Assembly (NCBI GenBank): GCA_014240065.1
Contig: JAAZXR010000002.1
Coordinates: 81,439 to 145,438 of the forward strand
Length of the DNA stretch: 64,000 bases
Reading direction: 5' to 3'
DNA from: Myxococcales bacterium
GTDB lineage: Bacteria; Myxococcota_A; Polyangia; Nannocystales; Nannocystaceae
The position numbers and the translations under genes were made by a program. Each line of letters opens with the position of its first letter. Position 1 is the first letter of the stretch. Under the pieces are notes generated by a model, which saw only the letters and a program-made list of their open reading frames with translations, searched no databases and was not told the DNA's origin. Below are positions 8,352 through 17,822 of this stretch, piece by piece.

Positions 8352-9422
8352 TCAGCGACGAGCGATCATCTGCCGCCACGCGATCATGCCGCCGTGAAGA
8401 TTCGCGACCTCCATCCCTCGAGTGGATTGCAGAACCTTGACCGCGAGGCCTGATCGGCGCCCGGAGCGACAGACGATGACCACGGGGCGGTCGTTCGGGA
8501 GAGTCTCCACCTTATCCCTGAACTGATCGAGTGGGACATGGATAATGTCGTCGAGCGCTCCGAGCTCGCCGGTGAGCTCATCAGACTCTCGCACGTCGAC
8601 CACGTGTACGCGGTGTCGATTGGCCGCCACCCATTGGGACGTGATCTCGGGGATCCCCGCGTAGGTGATCGTCAGCGGCGCCCACGCTCCGAGCGTGGGG
8701 TAAACGCCGTCGGGCGGACGTCCAGACTGAAGATTGGCCGGCACCGCCGCGTCGATGTGTTTGGGATGTGGCAGGTCTAGATTTTCGAGATGGCCGACGA
8801 AGTCTGTCGCGCTGGCTCCCCCACCGATACGAGGATTAAAGGCCCGCTCTTCCGCGATGGTAGAGGTCGCTCGACCGACGTAATCATGGCCGGGGAACAC
8901 CACGCAGTCCTCGGACAACGAGAAAAGTTGGGTTTGGATCGACTCGTAAAGTCCCGCCGGGCTCCCTTGCTGGAAGTCGGTGCGCCCTGTGCCGCGAATC
9001 ATCAACGCGTCGCCGGTGAAGACGAATCGAGCCTTTTCGTCGACGAAGGAGAGGCAGCCGTTCGTGTGCCCAGGAGTGGCGCGCACGTGGAGTCGCTGCT
9101 GTCCATAGGAGACGACATCGCCGTCGCACAGATGAAGATCGACCCGCGCTCCCTCGGCGATTTTCGCGAGGCCGATGCGACAGCCGGTGGCTTCCCGCGC
9201 GAGCCAGGCGCCCGTGATGTGATCGGCGTGGACGTGGGTGTCGAGTACGGTCACCAGCGTGAGCCCCAGCTCGCGAAGCAGCGCCATGTCTCGCTGGTGA
9301 TGTGCGAAGACCGGGTCGATCAGCACCGCGTCTCGAGTTTGCGCGCATCCGAGGACGTAGGTGTACGTGCACGAGGTGCGATCAAAGAGCTGGCGGAAGA
9401 TGAGCGTGTCGTCTCGAAGCAT
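8352..9422 (-). CDS. Metallo-beta-lactamase / rhodanese fusion, persulfide dioxygenase-like
   Basis: A 356-residue two-domain protein. The N-terminal domain (about 1-235) is a metallo-beta-lactamase fold of the ETHE1/glyoxalase II type: THVHADH at 62-68, TPGHTNG (His119), TGDALMIRGTGRTDF (Asp138) and a later FPGHDY. The GTGRTDFQQG stretch is typical of persulfide dioxygenases. The C-terminal domain (about 260-356) is a rhodanese with the active-site loop CRSGRRS. Such fusions oxidise glutathione or protein persulfide to sulfite and move sulfane sulfur to an acceptor. The start at 9422 (MLRDDTLIFRQLFD) fits the family better than the upstream in-frame ATG. It sits next to a thioredoxin-lipoprotein cluster. 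Confidence 0.88.
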   Translation of the reverse strand: MLRDDTLIFRQLFDRTSCTYTYVLGCAQTRDAVLIDPVFAHHQRDMALLRELGLTLVTVLDTHVHADHITGAWLAREATGCRIGLAKIAEGARVDLHLCDGDVVSYGQQRLHVRATPGHTNGCLSFVDEKARFVFTGDALMIRGTGRTDFQQGSPAGLYESIQTQLFSLSEDCVVFPGHDYVGRATSTIAEERAFNPRIGGGASATDFVGHLENLDLPHPKHIDAAVPANLQSGRPPDGVYPTLGAWAPLTITYAGIPEITSQWVAANRHRVHVVDVRESDELTGELGALDDIIHVPLDQFRDKVETLPNDRPVVIVCRSGRRSGLAVKVLQSTRGMEVANLHGGMIAWRQMIARR

Positions 9423-9756
9423 CAGACGGAGACTATACGGGCAGCGAGTTCGAGTTCCCACTGGCGAGGTGTGACCTCGGAGACATCAGGGGCGGGTCGA
9501 TCACGGGGTGTCCGGCGCCACCGGAGCGGGCGTTCCAGCTGGAAGGAACCCTCCAACCTCGTGGACCGGGGAATTCACACATGTCTGGCATGTGCCGTCG
9601 GCGCGGGGGATCGCGTGGCCTTTCGCCGGCACGGTGGAAATTCGCGAGCTTTGGGGCACCGGAAGGTCTCACAAGGAACCGAGGGTGGCGCGCGCCAAGC
9701 GGATGTTTGGGCGAGCGCCAGTGGTGAGCGCGGTGAAAATCGGGTAGCGTCCTGCC
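9423..9756. other. Intergenic region between divergent genes
   Basis: 334 bases between the persulfide-dioxygenase gene and the first thioredoxin-like lipoprotein. Open frames exist on both strands (for example 9508-9747 plus), but none has a start context or a recognisable product. Presumably it holds the two divergent promoters, which I could not pinpoint. Confidence 0.4.
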
Positions 9757-10503
9757 ATGAAGTTTCGTAGCTCACTGGCCTTGCTTTCTGTTTTGGGGCT
9801 CGTCCTCTCGGTGACCGCCTGTGAAGGTGACTCGGATACCTCCTCCGATTCCGACACCTCGACCTCCGGGAACTCTGGAGACGGAGACGGAGATGGGGAC
9901 GGAGACGGGGACGGAGACGGCGACGGGGACGGAGACGGAGACGGCGATGGCGATGGTGATGGAGACGGCGACGTCCCGGCTGGCTGCGAAAACCTTCCGG
10001 TGGCAGGCGCGGGTCCGACGCCGCAGATTGGAGACAAGGCAGCGAGCTTTGAGGGCATCGACGTCAACGGCGAGGCGCTCGATGTCGCCTCCGCGTGTGG
10101 CAAGCCAATTTTGCTGGTGCTGAGCGCCGGCTGGTGCGGACCTTGTCAAGACATGGCCAACGGCATGGCCGGAAACAGCCACAGCTACGGGGCAGACCTG
10201 GACACCGTCCGAGCCAAGGTTGCCGCAGATGAGCTTGAGTTCGTGGAGGTGATGCTCGATCCCGCCGCCGACTGGGGCCCCGTGGACGCCAGCTTCCTTC
10301 AGACTTGGAAGGCGTCCTACCCCAACGATGACATCATCTTGATCGGCGACACGACACCCGGCGAGAACGCCCAAGAGCCATTTTGGCTGTTGCTGGCGGA
10401 TCACCACCAGGGTGGGGTGCCGTTCGGTGCGTTCATTGACGCTGCGTACACCTGGCAGAGCTTTGGCACGACCGCCGCGATCTCCGCGGCCGCGCAGCAG
10501 TAG
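9757..10503 (+). CDS. Thioredoxin-fold lipoprotein with Gly-Asp tether (CGPC)
   Basis: A 248-residue exported lipoprotein. The signal peptide MKFRSSLALLSVLGLVLSVTAC ends in a lipobox (Cys22). A Ser/Thr/Asp stretch and sixteen Gly-Asp units (about residues 41-72) form a tether. A thioredoxin-like domain follows, with LVLSAGWCGPCQDMA carrying the redox pair Cys127/Cys130. The domain ends in GGVPFGAFIDAAYTW, which supplies the usual loop near the active site (GVPF in place of a cis-Pro TxP). Likely an envelope thiol-disulfide enzyme held away from the membrane. It is the first of five related proteins in 9757-15449. Confidence 0.85.
   Translation: MKFRSSLALLSVLGLVLSVTACEGDSDTSSDSDTSTSGNSGDGDGDGDGDGDGDGDGDGDGDGDGDGDGDGDVPAGCENLPVAGAGPTPQIGDKAASFEGIDVNGEALDVASACGKPILLVLSAGWCGPCQDMANGMAGNSHSYGADLDTVRAKVAADELEFVEVMLDPAADWGPVDASFLQTWKASYPNDDIILIGDTTPGENAQEPFWLLLADHHQGGVPFGAFIDAAYTWQSFGTTAAISAAAQQ
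9877..9972 (+). repeat. Hexamer repeat encoding 16 Gly-Asp units
   Basis: Sixteen tandem copies of GGN-GAY (mostly GGAGAC, GGGGAC, GGCGAC), with third-position variation between copies. It lies in frame inside the lipoprotein gene and encodes its tether. Length changes by whole hexamers would stay in frame. Confidence 0.95.
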
Positions 10504-10604
10504 CGGTCGACGCCTCGGCGTTTCCGGGTCATGGACGCCTGCCCGCTCTTCGAGCGCGGTGGGCGTCGTCGTTTAAGATATTCGACTTGGGGTATCCTCC
10601 CCCC

Positions 10605-11357
10605 ATGTCCAGGCGAGCTCGATTGACAAAGGTGGCGGGAGCCATGCACCCATGGGGTGTGGTCGCCATGATCGCGTTCGCGCTCGCGTGCGGGGAAGAA
10701 GAGCCCGCTGTTGATAACGCGGAATCCTCGTCGCAGGGTGAGGCGGGTGAGGCAGACGCGGGGGGCGAAGCGGAGACGGGCCCATCCGGCGATGGAGATG
10801 GGGACGGCGGCGACGGTGACGGGGACGGCGACGGGGATGCGCCCGTGGATCCTTGCGACGAGACCCCCGGGAACACGCCGCTCTCGATCGGGGAGCGGGT
10901 CCGCGACGTGGGCGGGCAAGGCCCTGACGGTGAGATCTTTCGCGTGTGTTCCTGGGCGGGGATTCCGTTTGTGATGGACATCAGCGCCCTATGGTGCGCG
11001 CCGTGCCACGACGTGGCGGCCTTCTTGAGCGGAAATGGGGGCACGGGCGCGCTCGAGCCCTACGGCGCAGACATCAAGTCGCTGCTCGACGCCGGACAGA
11101 TCCGATGGTTGACGGTGGTCAGCGAGGGAGAGGTGTTCAACGGCGGCGTGAGCCTCGACGACGCCCAGTGGTGGGAGCAGGCCTACCCCCATCCTCACGT
11201 GGAGGTCATCATGGACGAGGATCGAAAGTGGGCGAACTATATGCAGGCCGCGTATCTACCCACCATCCACAGCGTAGACGGAGACATGGCGCTGCTCGGT
11301 CTTCAAGGTGACGACGCCAACCATCCTCTCGGCACGATCGTCGCGTTGTTCCCCTAG
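10605..11357 (+). CDS. Thioredoxin-fold lipoprotein with Gly-Asp tether (CAPC)
   Basis: A 250-residue lipoprotein from the ATG at 10605; TTG at 10587 and ATG at 10644 are alternatives. The signal region contains WGVVAMIAFALAC (lipobox). An acidic linker plus an imperfect Gly-Asp tract leads to a thioredoxin-like domain with VMDISALWCAPCHDVAAF (Cys131/Cys134). AAYLPTIHSVD is the cis-proline loop, and the sequence ends soon after. It is related in layout to the upstream gene but divergent in sequence, so this is not a recent duplication. Expected role: thiol-disulfide exchange or thiol-based sensing in the periplasm or on the cell surface. Confidence 0.84.
   Translation: MSRRARLTKVAGAMHPWGVVAMIAFALACGEEEPAVDNAESSSQGEAGEADAGGEAETGPSGDGDGDGGDGDGDGDGDAPVDPCDETPGNTPLSIGERVRDVGGQGPDGEIFRVCSWAGIPFVMDISALWCAPCHDVAAFLSGNGGTGALEPYGADIKSLLDAGQIRWLTVVSEGEVFNGGVSLDDAQWWEQAYPHPHVEVIMDEDRKWANYMQAAYLPTIHSVDGDMALLGLQGDDANHPLGTIVALFP
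10788..10838 (+). repeat. Imperfect Gly-Asp hexamer repeat
   Basis: A 51-base GGN-GAY tract interrupted once by an extra glycine codon, encoding GDGDGDGGDGDGDGDGD inside the lipoprotein gene. Confidence 0.9.
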
Positions 11358-11389
11358 CGCCCACGGATCGCGCGGGCGCATCTCGCCGC

Positions 11390-12712
11390 TCACTTGGGGG
11401 CGGGAGCTGGCGCCGCGGGTTTCGGACCAGGCCGCGACGAGATCGGTGGCGCTTGGGCGCCGCCCTTAACGGCGGCGGTCCTCGCAGGCCCCGGTCGGGC
11501 GCGACCTCGGCTGGCGTCACGGAACGCTTGAGCGGTCTCGAGGGCGGGGCTCTCGACGCCGTAGCGCTCCTCGAGCGCGGCCCGCAGGCTCGCCCGCGCC
11601 TCGCGATACTTGGACGACTCAATCTCTCGCTTAAGGTCGGGGCGCACCGCCTCGAGCGGGAGCGGACCAGGTGCGTAGCGCCCGAACAGCCGGATGACGT
11701 AGTAGCCCTTGGAGGAGCGGACCGGCGCGCTCACCTCTCCTACCTTCATGGAGAAGGCGGCCTCCGCGTACTCACGCACCATCTGTTTTTTCGGGAAGAT
11801 GCCCATGTCGCCCCCACGGAAGGCGCCGGGCCCCTCCGAATATTTCTTGGCGAACTCGTTGAAGTCGACGCCTGGCTTGAGCACCTGGGCCCGCATGGCC
11901 TCGGCGCGGGCGAGTGACGCGGCGTCCCACGCCGCGAGCTCCTCTTTGGATGCCGCGTCTCGCGCTGGCTTGGGTGCGGGCAAGATGCGCTCGCCCTCCG
12001 CGCGCGGTCCAAAGGCGAAGAGCAGGTGGGAGGCGCGCGCGACCTCTTCCCGCGCGACGAAGCGCTCCTTGTTGGCCTCGTAGGCCGCCTGGTACTCCGC
12101 GTCGGTCGGAGCGAGGGGCCCGGACGCGGCCTCAAGCAGCACCCGCTCGCGAAGATAATTGATGTTCATGTCGCGACGGGTCTTTGGCGTCTGGCCGAGC
12201 GCGTCCAGACGCGCGTCCCAGTCCTTGACGTCGGTCCGCTCGTCGCGCTCCATCTGCGCGAGCGTGGCGGGGTCGTAGTCCTTGCCGAGTCGCGCCGCCT
12301 CAAGCTCGAGCAGCTTGGACCAGATGAGCTGTTCCAAGATCTTGCCGCGTTGAGAGGCTTGATAGGCGTCAGGCACGATGCCATCCCCCCGACGCTTCAT
12401 CAGCCGCTGGGCGCCTGGCTCGTAGAGCGCGTCAAAGTCCGCCCGCGAGATCGTCTGGCCGCCGACGGTGGCGACGAGATCGGTGGGCATGGGCGCGAGG
12501 GCGGCTTTTTTCTTTGGCGTCGGTCGCTTGTTGGTGTTGGCCGGCGCGCTGGCGCTGCTCGGGCCATCATCCGCCTCAGATTTTGGGGCTTGCTCGGCGG
12601 TGTTCTTTGGCGTGCAAGCGAGCATGAGGGCGCTCGCCATTGCCAGGAGGATGAGGCTTCCTCGCGCGTTTCCGCGGTCGTTCATGGGATGAGGGAGGGC
12701 AGGCGTCGACAT
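11390..12712 (-). CDS. Parvulin-type peptidyl-prolyl isomerase lipoprotein (SurA/PrsA-like)
   Basis: A periplasmic foldase of about 440 residues. After an N-terminal signal with lipobox LMLAC and an Ala/Pro/Lys linker comes a SurA-N-like helical region (VATVGGQTISRADFDALYEP; QRGKILEQLIWSKLLELEAARLG), then a parvulin domain containing ARASHLLFAFGP, FNEFAKKYSEGPGAFRGGDMGIFPKKQMV and VSAPVRSSKGYYVIRL. A Pro/Ala/Lys-rich tail ends the protein. Start ambiguous: ATG at 12712, or ATG at 12685 (MNDRGNARG), which gives a shorter n-region. It catalyses prolyl isomerisation during envelope-protein folding, and it lies among thioredoxin-like lipoproteins, consistent with a folding role. Confidence 0.88.
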   Translation of the reverse strand: MSTPALPHPMNDRGNARGSLILLAMASALMLACTPKNTAEQAPKSEADDGPSSASAPANTNKRPTPKKKAALAPMPTDLVATVGGQTISRADFDALYEPGAQRLMKRRGDGIVPDAYQASQRGKILEQLIWSKLLELEAARLGKDYDPATLAQMERDERTDVKDWDARLDALGQTPKTRRDMNINYLRERVLLEAASGPLAPTDAEYQAAYEANKERFVAREEVARASHLLFAFGPRAEGERILPAPKPARDAASKEELAAWDAASLARAEAMRAQVLKPGVDFNEFAKKYSEGPGAFRGGDMGIFPKKQMVREYAEAAFSMKVGEVSAPVRSSKGYYVIRLFGRYAPGPLPLEAVRPDLKREIESSKYREARASLRAALEERYGVESPALETAQAFRDASRGRARPGPARTAAVKGGAQAPPISSRPGPKPAAPAPAPK

Positions 12713-12804
12713 CGGAGCGAATGTATCGCGCCGTCGGTCAAACGAGAAGAGAGGAAGCCACGACGGTGACTCCCTCTCCCTGCGTACGCGCACGCGCGCA
12801 GCGT

Positions 12805-13674
<870 letters not shown>

Positions 13675-14008
13675 CTCTTCGTGACTCCATGTGGCAGCCG
13701 GGTAGCCAAGCGTCGTTTGACCTCGGCCCAAGCCGTGGCGCAGACCGTAGCACGGACATACATTCATGCCGGTCATTCCTCGAAAAACTGACGTTTCACC
13801 GGAGTTTGGAGCAGTCCAGTGAGTCGTCGCCATGTGCGCATCGATGTTTGCCCCTCCGTGTGGCCTTCAGCATCGTGCGCAAACACACGAATTTATGAGC
13901 GGATGGTTCTCGCCACCCGTGATTGAAGCGCCATGACGAGCGCCGCCAAACCTTTTATTCCTGCCGTAGATCCGCTACTAAAGGCGTGCCCGAAGAGGCT
14001 CCCTCGTC

Positions 14009-14845
14009 ATGCCACCGTCTCGTTCATCGATGTTTTCCTGCACCCCGCCGGCGCGCGTCGCGTGGATGGCCGGAGTGGCTGTCGTGACGAGCTCTTTGAT
14101 GCTCGGATGTATTCCGTCCTACCCGCCGTGCACGTGTGGAAATGGGGACGACGGGGCCGGACCGTACCCCGATTTTGACTTCCTCGATCGCTCGGCGCCC
14201 TGCGCGAATATTCCGCTCCCCGTGGGAGACGGAGACGGGGACGGGGACGGAGACGGAGACGGGGACGGAGACGGGGACGGAGACGGGGACGGAGACGGAG
14301 ACGGGGCCGCGGAGTGCGGCTACCCGGCGGGCCCCTACGCGTCCGACGAGGGGCAGGTCTTCGAGAACCTCGAGCTGTTTAATTGTCTCGGTGAGGCGGT
14401 GCAGATCGCCCAGTATCTGCCACAGGTGGGGCTCCCCTCGGTGAAGACCCGCGGTGTCGTTTTTGGCGTGGGTGCCGGATGGTGTGCCCCGTGCGCGGAG
14501 GAGGCGAAGGAGTGGTCCTCCCTGTTCGTCGATGAGTACGCGCCCCAAGGCATCCAGTTCTTGCAAGCGCTCGACGACGGCGCGTTGTCGGGATCGGCGG
14601 CGACCATGGAGCTATGCGCAGGATGGAGCGCGGCCAACGCCGAGGACAAGTTCCCGATCCTGTTTACGCCCGAAGTGATGTCCTTGCAGTCGAAGCTCGA
14701 CGGCCAGTCTGGCGCGCCGATCCCCTACACGTTCCTATTTAACGCCAACGCGCAAATCATCTTCAAGAAGACCGGAGGCATCGTGGACTCCGGCATCTTG
14801 CAGGTACAACTCGACAAGCTGATCAACGATCCCTATGGCAACTAG
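14009..14845 (+). CDS. Thioredoxin-fold lipoprotein with Gly-Asp tether (CAPC)
   Basis: A 278-residue lipoprotein. The signal MFSCTPPARVAWMAGVAVV leads to the lipobox SLMLGC; the start could be 14009 or 14030. A Cys-containing stretch (PPCTCGNGDD) precedes the Gly-Asp tract (14225-14305). The C-terminal domain has VVFGVGAGWCAPCAEEAKEW (Cys159/Cys162) and the cis-Pro loop GAPIPYTFLFNANAQIIFK. It overlaps the next gene by 11 bp, so the two are translationally coupled, and a predicted outer-membrane barrel follows. Probable role: a redox partner acting at the outer membrane. Confidence 0.86.
   Translation: MPPSRSSMFSCTPPARVAWMAGVAVVTSSLMLGCIPSYPPCTCGNGDDGAGPYPDFDFLDRSAPCANIPLPVGDGDGDGDGDGDGDGDGDGDGDGDGDGAAECGYPAGPYASDEGQVFENLELFNCLGEAVQIAQYLPQVGLPSVKTRGVVFGVGAGWCAPCAEEAKEWSSLFVDEYAPQGIQFLQALDDGALSGSAATMELCAGWSAANAEDKFPILFTPEVMSLQSKLDGQSGAPIPYTFLFNANAQIIFKKTGGIVDSGILQVQLDKLINDPYGN
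14225..14305 (+). repeat. Gly-Asp hexamer repeat (about 13 units)
   Basis: An 81-base tract of GGA/GGG-GAC codons encoding the tether of the thioredoxin-like lipoprotein. The codon mix (GGA and GGG alternating) differs from the other Gly-Asp tracts. Confidence 0.93.
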
Positions 14846-15449
14846 CAGCAACACCATCAGTTGGAGCCTCGCGTTCGCGTTGGGTTTCGCCCCTATTCTC
14901 GGATGTGACCAACCAGCGGGGGAGACGACGTCTCCGGACGCTGGCGCCAAGGCGGGGGAGACGACGTCTCCGGACGCTGGCGCCAAGACGGCCACCAGTG
15001 CATCCGGTCCCTACGCAGAGCTGGACATCACCCTCCCAAACCTGGAGGACGACGACATCACGATCACGAGTGATAGCGCCGACAGCGTCCATATCCTGGC
15101 GTTCTGGGCCATCTGGTGTGTCCCTTGCACAGCGGAGCTGGCGAAGATGAAGGGCATGTACGACCGCCTCCAGCCTCGCGGCCTCGAGATCTACGCTGTG
15201 AGTATCGATGGCCCCGACACCATGTCGCGGGTCCCAGGGTTCGCCGCCCAAGAAGGCTGGCGCTTCCCAGTGCTCTACGATTCCGACACAGAGATCCTCG
15301 CTCGCTACAATCCCAAGGGTGATATTCCGTTCTATGCGGTCCTCGATGCGAAGGGGAATATCATCAAGACGCACCAGGGCTACGTGAAAGGTGACGTCAT
15401 CGAGCTTGAGCAGTTCCTCGATCAACGATTGCCAGCGGCTGCAGAGTAG
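14835..15449 (+). CDS. TlpA/ResA-type thioredoxin lipoprotein (CVPC)
   Basis: A 204-residue lipoprotein with signal MATSSNTISWSLAFALGFAP and lipobox ILGC. A duplicated 12-residue linker (AGETTSPDAGAK twice) replaces the Gly-Asp tether. The TlpA-like domain has VHILAFWAIWCVPCTAELAK (Cys95/Cys98), AVSIDGPDTMSRVPGFAAQEG, typical of this family, and the cis-Pro loop GDIPFYAVLDAKGNIIKTHQGY. The start overlaps the previous gene, and the next gene begins 9 bp after the stop, so the three form one operon. Likely a disulfide reductase delivering electrons to an envelope client. Confidence 0.9.
   Translation: MATSSNTISWSLAFALGFAPILGCDQPAGETTSPDAGAKAGETTSPDAGAKTATSASGPYAELDITLPNLEDDDITITSDSADSVHILAFWAIWCVPCTAELAKMKGMYDRLQPRGLEIYAVSIDGPDTMSRVPGFAAQEGWRFPVLYDSDTEILARYNPKGDIPFYAVLDAKGNIIKTHQGYVKGDVIELEQFLDQRLPAAAE
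14916..14987 (+). repeat. Perfect 36-bp tandem duplication in the tlpA-like gene
   Basis: Two identical 36-base copies (14916-14951 and 14952-14987), each encoding AGETTSPDAGAK. Complete identity, including third positions, indicates a recent in-frame duplication that lengthened the linker behind the lipid anchor. Confidence 0.95.
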
Positions 15450-15458
15450 AGAGCGAAC

Positions 15459-17708
15459 GTGCGGGGTCGCATCATGGCAGGGGCCTCGCGCTCTCTCATT
15501 AAAAGTGCGTCCGCGACGCGGCCGATGATGTTGTCCGCGCGCCTAGGGGTCGCGCTCGCCGTGGCGTGCGCGATGAATCCCGCCATCGCCTTCGGCGCGA
15601 TGGGCCTCGAGCCGGCACAAGAGGTCGCGGCAGCGGACGAGGCGGCAGCGGACGAGGCGGCAGCGGACGAGGCGGCGGCAGCGGACGAGGCGGCGGCAGC
15701 GGACGAGGCGGCGGCGGACGAGGCGGCGCCAGCACAAGAGGCGGCGGCGGACGAGGCGGCGCCAGCACAAGAGGTCGCGGCAGCGGACGAGGCGGCGCCA
15801 GCACAAGAGGCGGCGCTCGACCCGACCACGTTGGATGACGCAGAGCACTCGAAGATGCCGAACGTGATGGCGGAGGAGCTCGAAGATGGGAGCGCCGAAG
15901 AGCCCACGGCTCCGACGTCGAACGAGGCATCGTCCACCGCCGACTCGCACAAGAAAAAGTCCGCGCATCTGCCTAACCCCAAGATCCCTCCGGTGAAGAA
16001 CACCCAGGCGTGGGTTCGCACGACCTCGTTCTTCGACTACTTCGGCGACAACTACAACGCGGTCAGCAACGATGACAGTTTCATGGCCTTGGTCAACTAC
16101 ATCAACTTTGGCTCCGACACGCGCCTCAAGAAATGGAGGATCTCTACGTCGATGCGGGTGGACACCCACAACGTGTTCAACGCAAAGCCACAAGCGTTAT
16201 GTGACTTTGATGATGATGGGGTCGTCTCTGACAACGAGGCCGCTCAGTGCCGCTACGGGAGCGACTATCGCATCGAGCGATTTCAGCTGCGGGTGAACAG
16301 CCGCAAGTTCAAGGCGACCATCGGCGACTTCAACGTGAATTATGGTCGCGGGATCGCGCTGTCAATCCGCAAGATCGCGGACATCGGTGTCGACGCGACG
16401 ATCAAGGGCACCCGGCTTGACCTGAACCTCAAAAAGTTCTCGCTGTCCGCCATCGGCGGCGTGGCGAATCGCCAACAGACCGACTTCGCGACGCGGACGC
16501 TCTTCACAGATCCCGGCTATCCGCACGAGCTTTGCGCGCAGACCCCGGGGCTCGCGCGCAACAAGTATGGGAATCGGCTTTGGACCATGTGCTCCGACAT
16601 CATCGCCGGGAGCCGCGTCGAGGGGAAACTCCCGGGGAAGGTGCGCGTGGGCGGGCACTATGTGTTCATGTGGTTCGGAGAGCTCCTCGGCGACCAGTAC
16701 GAGGGGCTGCACCTGGTGGGCGGGGACATCGGGCGCAAGCGGATCGCCAAGCACTGGGACATCTTCGCGGGGGTCACGGGGCTGCTGCGCAACTACCACC
16801 ACCGGGAGAACTACCCCTCCTACGTGGACAACGGGATCGCCGCCTATTTGTCGAATGTGCTGACCTTCGGCGACACCTCGGTGCTCATTGAGGGCAAGTA
16901 CTACGACAACTACATCGTGGCGAAAGAGCCGTCGGCGACCACGATTCAATACGCGGAGGCGCCGACGCTCGAGCGCGCGGATCAGATCATCCCCGCGGCC
17001 GGGAACACGGCGGGCGGGCGGATCTTGGTGGATCACACGCTGAAAAAATCGCGGGTCACCTTGTACGCCAACTATTTGGGCTACGTGTTCGGCACCACCA
17101 ACGAACAAAAGATGCTCGATCCCAACGAGGGAGAGGTGGCGCACCACGGCTACGTCGGCATGCGCTGGCGGGAACCGGAGACCGGCAGCGAGGTCCAGGC
17201 CAGCGCCGGCTATCGCTGGGAGGGATATCAGCGAGCGCCAGCCCCGGGCGTCAAGCCCTACCTGCGCAAGCTCCCGCACGCGGAGCTGTACATCAATCAG
17301 GTCGTGGGGCGGACGCGGGGGATGTCTCACTCCTTGTCGTTGCGGGTCGATTGGCGCTTCGAGCACGTCCAAAAGGGCCGCGCGAAGACCTTTCACCGTG
17401 GAAACGCGGTGTTCGGCTACGGGCTCTCGCCATTCTTCACGCTCGCGTTTATCGGGGGCTTCTCCAGTGAGTTCGCGCCCCTGCTTGACGAACCGAAGCT
17501 GCATGAGCAGCCGTGTGACGACGAGGCCAACTGCAACCGCAAGCCTCACCTGTGGCCTGGGATGGAGGCGCGCATCAACTTCCTCGCCTCCTCCTTCATT
17601 CGCGTCTTCGCGGGCCGTCAGGTGGGCGGGCTGTTGTGCGTGAACGGCTCGTGCCGAATGCTCCCCGATTTCCAGGGTGTGCGCACCGATTTGGTGTTGA
17701 GTTTCTAG
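15459..17708 (+). CDS. Predicted outer-membrane beta-barrel protein with Ala/Asp/Glu-repeat N-terminus
   Basis: A 749-residue exported protein. The signal peptide is followed by an Ala-Asp-Glu repeat (about residues 53-118) and a charged linker. The body from about residue 185 (WVRTTSFFDYFGDNYNAVSN) is rich in alternating aromatic/polar strands, with GDFNVNYGRGIALSI, GGHYVFMWFG, VLIEGKYYDNYIV and QASAGYRWEGYQR, and ends in a terminal strand closing ...RTDLVLSF, as expected for an outer-membrane barrel with C-terminal Phe. I cannot assign a family with certainty (a DUF6029-like barrel is possible). GTG at 15459 or ATG at 15474 may be the start. It is the third gene of an operon with two thioredoxin lipoproteins. 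Confidence 0.78.
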   Translation: MRGRIMAGASRSLIKSASATRPMMLSARLGVALAVACAMNPAIAFGAMGLEPAQEVAAADEAAADEAAADEAAAADEAAAADEAAADEAAPAQEAAADEAAPAQEVAAADEAAPAQEAALDPTTLDDAEHSKMPNVMAEELEDGSAEEPTAPTSNEASSTADSHKKKSAHLPNPKIPPVKNTQAWVRTTSFFDYFGDNYNAVSNDDSFMALVNYINFGSDTRLKKWRISTSMRVDTHNVFNAKPQALCDFDDDGVVSDNEAAQCRYGSDYRIERFQLRVNSRKFKATIGDFNVNYGRGIALSIRKIADIGVDATIKGTRLDLNLKKFSLSAIGGVANRQQTDFATRTLFTDPGYPHELCAQTPGLARNKYGNRLWTMCSDIIAGSRVEGKLPGKVRVGGHYVFMWFGELLGDQYEGLHLVGGDIGRKRIAKHWDIFAGVTGLLRNYHHRENYPSYVDNGIAAYLSNVLTFGDTSVLIEGKYYDNYIVAKEPSATTIQYAEAPTLERADQIIPAAGNTAGGRILVDHTLKKSRVTLYANYLGYVFGTTNEQKMLDPNEGEVAHHGYVGMRWREPETGSEVQASAGYRWEGYQRAPAPGVKPYLRKLPHAELYINQVVGRTRGMSHSLSLRVDWRFEHVQKGRAKTFHRGNAVFGYGLSPFFTLAFIGGFSSEFAPLLDEPKLHEQPCDDEANCNRKPHLWPGMEARINFLASSFIRVFAGRQVGGLLCVNGSCRMLPDFQGVRTDLVLSF
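15616..15811 (+). repeat. Ala/Asp/Glu coding repeat (AAADEA type)
   Basis: Tandem GC-rich units encoding AADEAA and APAQEAA-like motifs near the N-terminus of the barrel protein. Units vary in length (15-24 bases) but all keep the frame. Likely a flexible or helical spacer between the signal peptide and the barrel. Confidence 0.9.
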
Positions 17709-17822
17709 GACATAGGCTCATTTTGCGAGCCGTGACACTGGCGCGTCGATGTGTGAGTTCTCCGTGATTTGTGGGGGTTTGACGCGTGGACGACCCGACG
17801 CACGCGGGCTAGACTCTGCCGC

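Noticed and set aside
15566..15838. Gly-Arg-rich frame (GRGGGSGRGGGSGR) on the plus strand inside the barrel gene
   Set aside because: It is the out-of-frame shadow of the Ala/Asp/Glu coding repeat. The barrel-gene frame has a signal peptide and a long continuation, while this one has neither.
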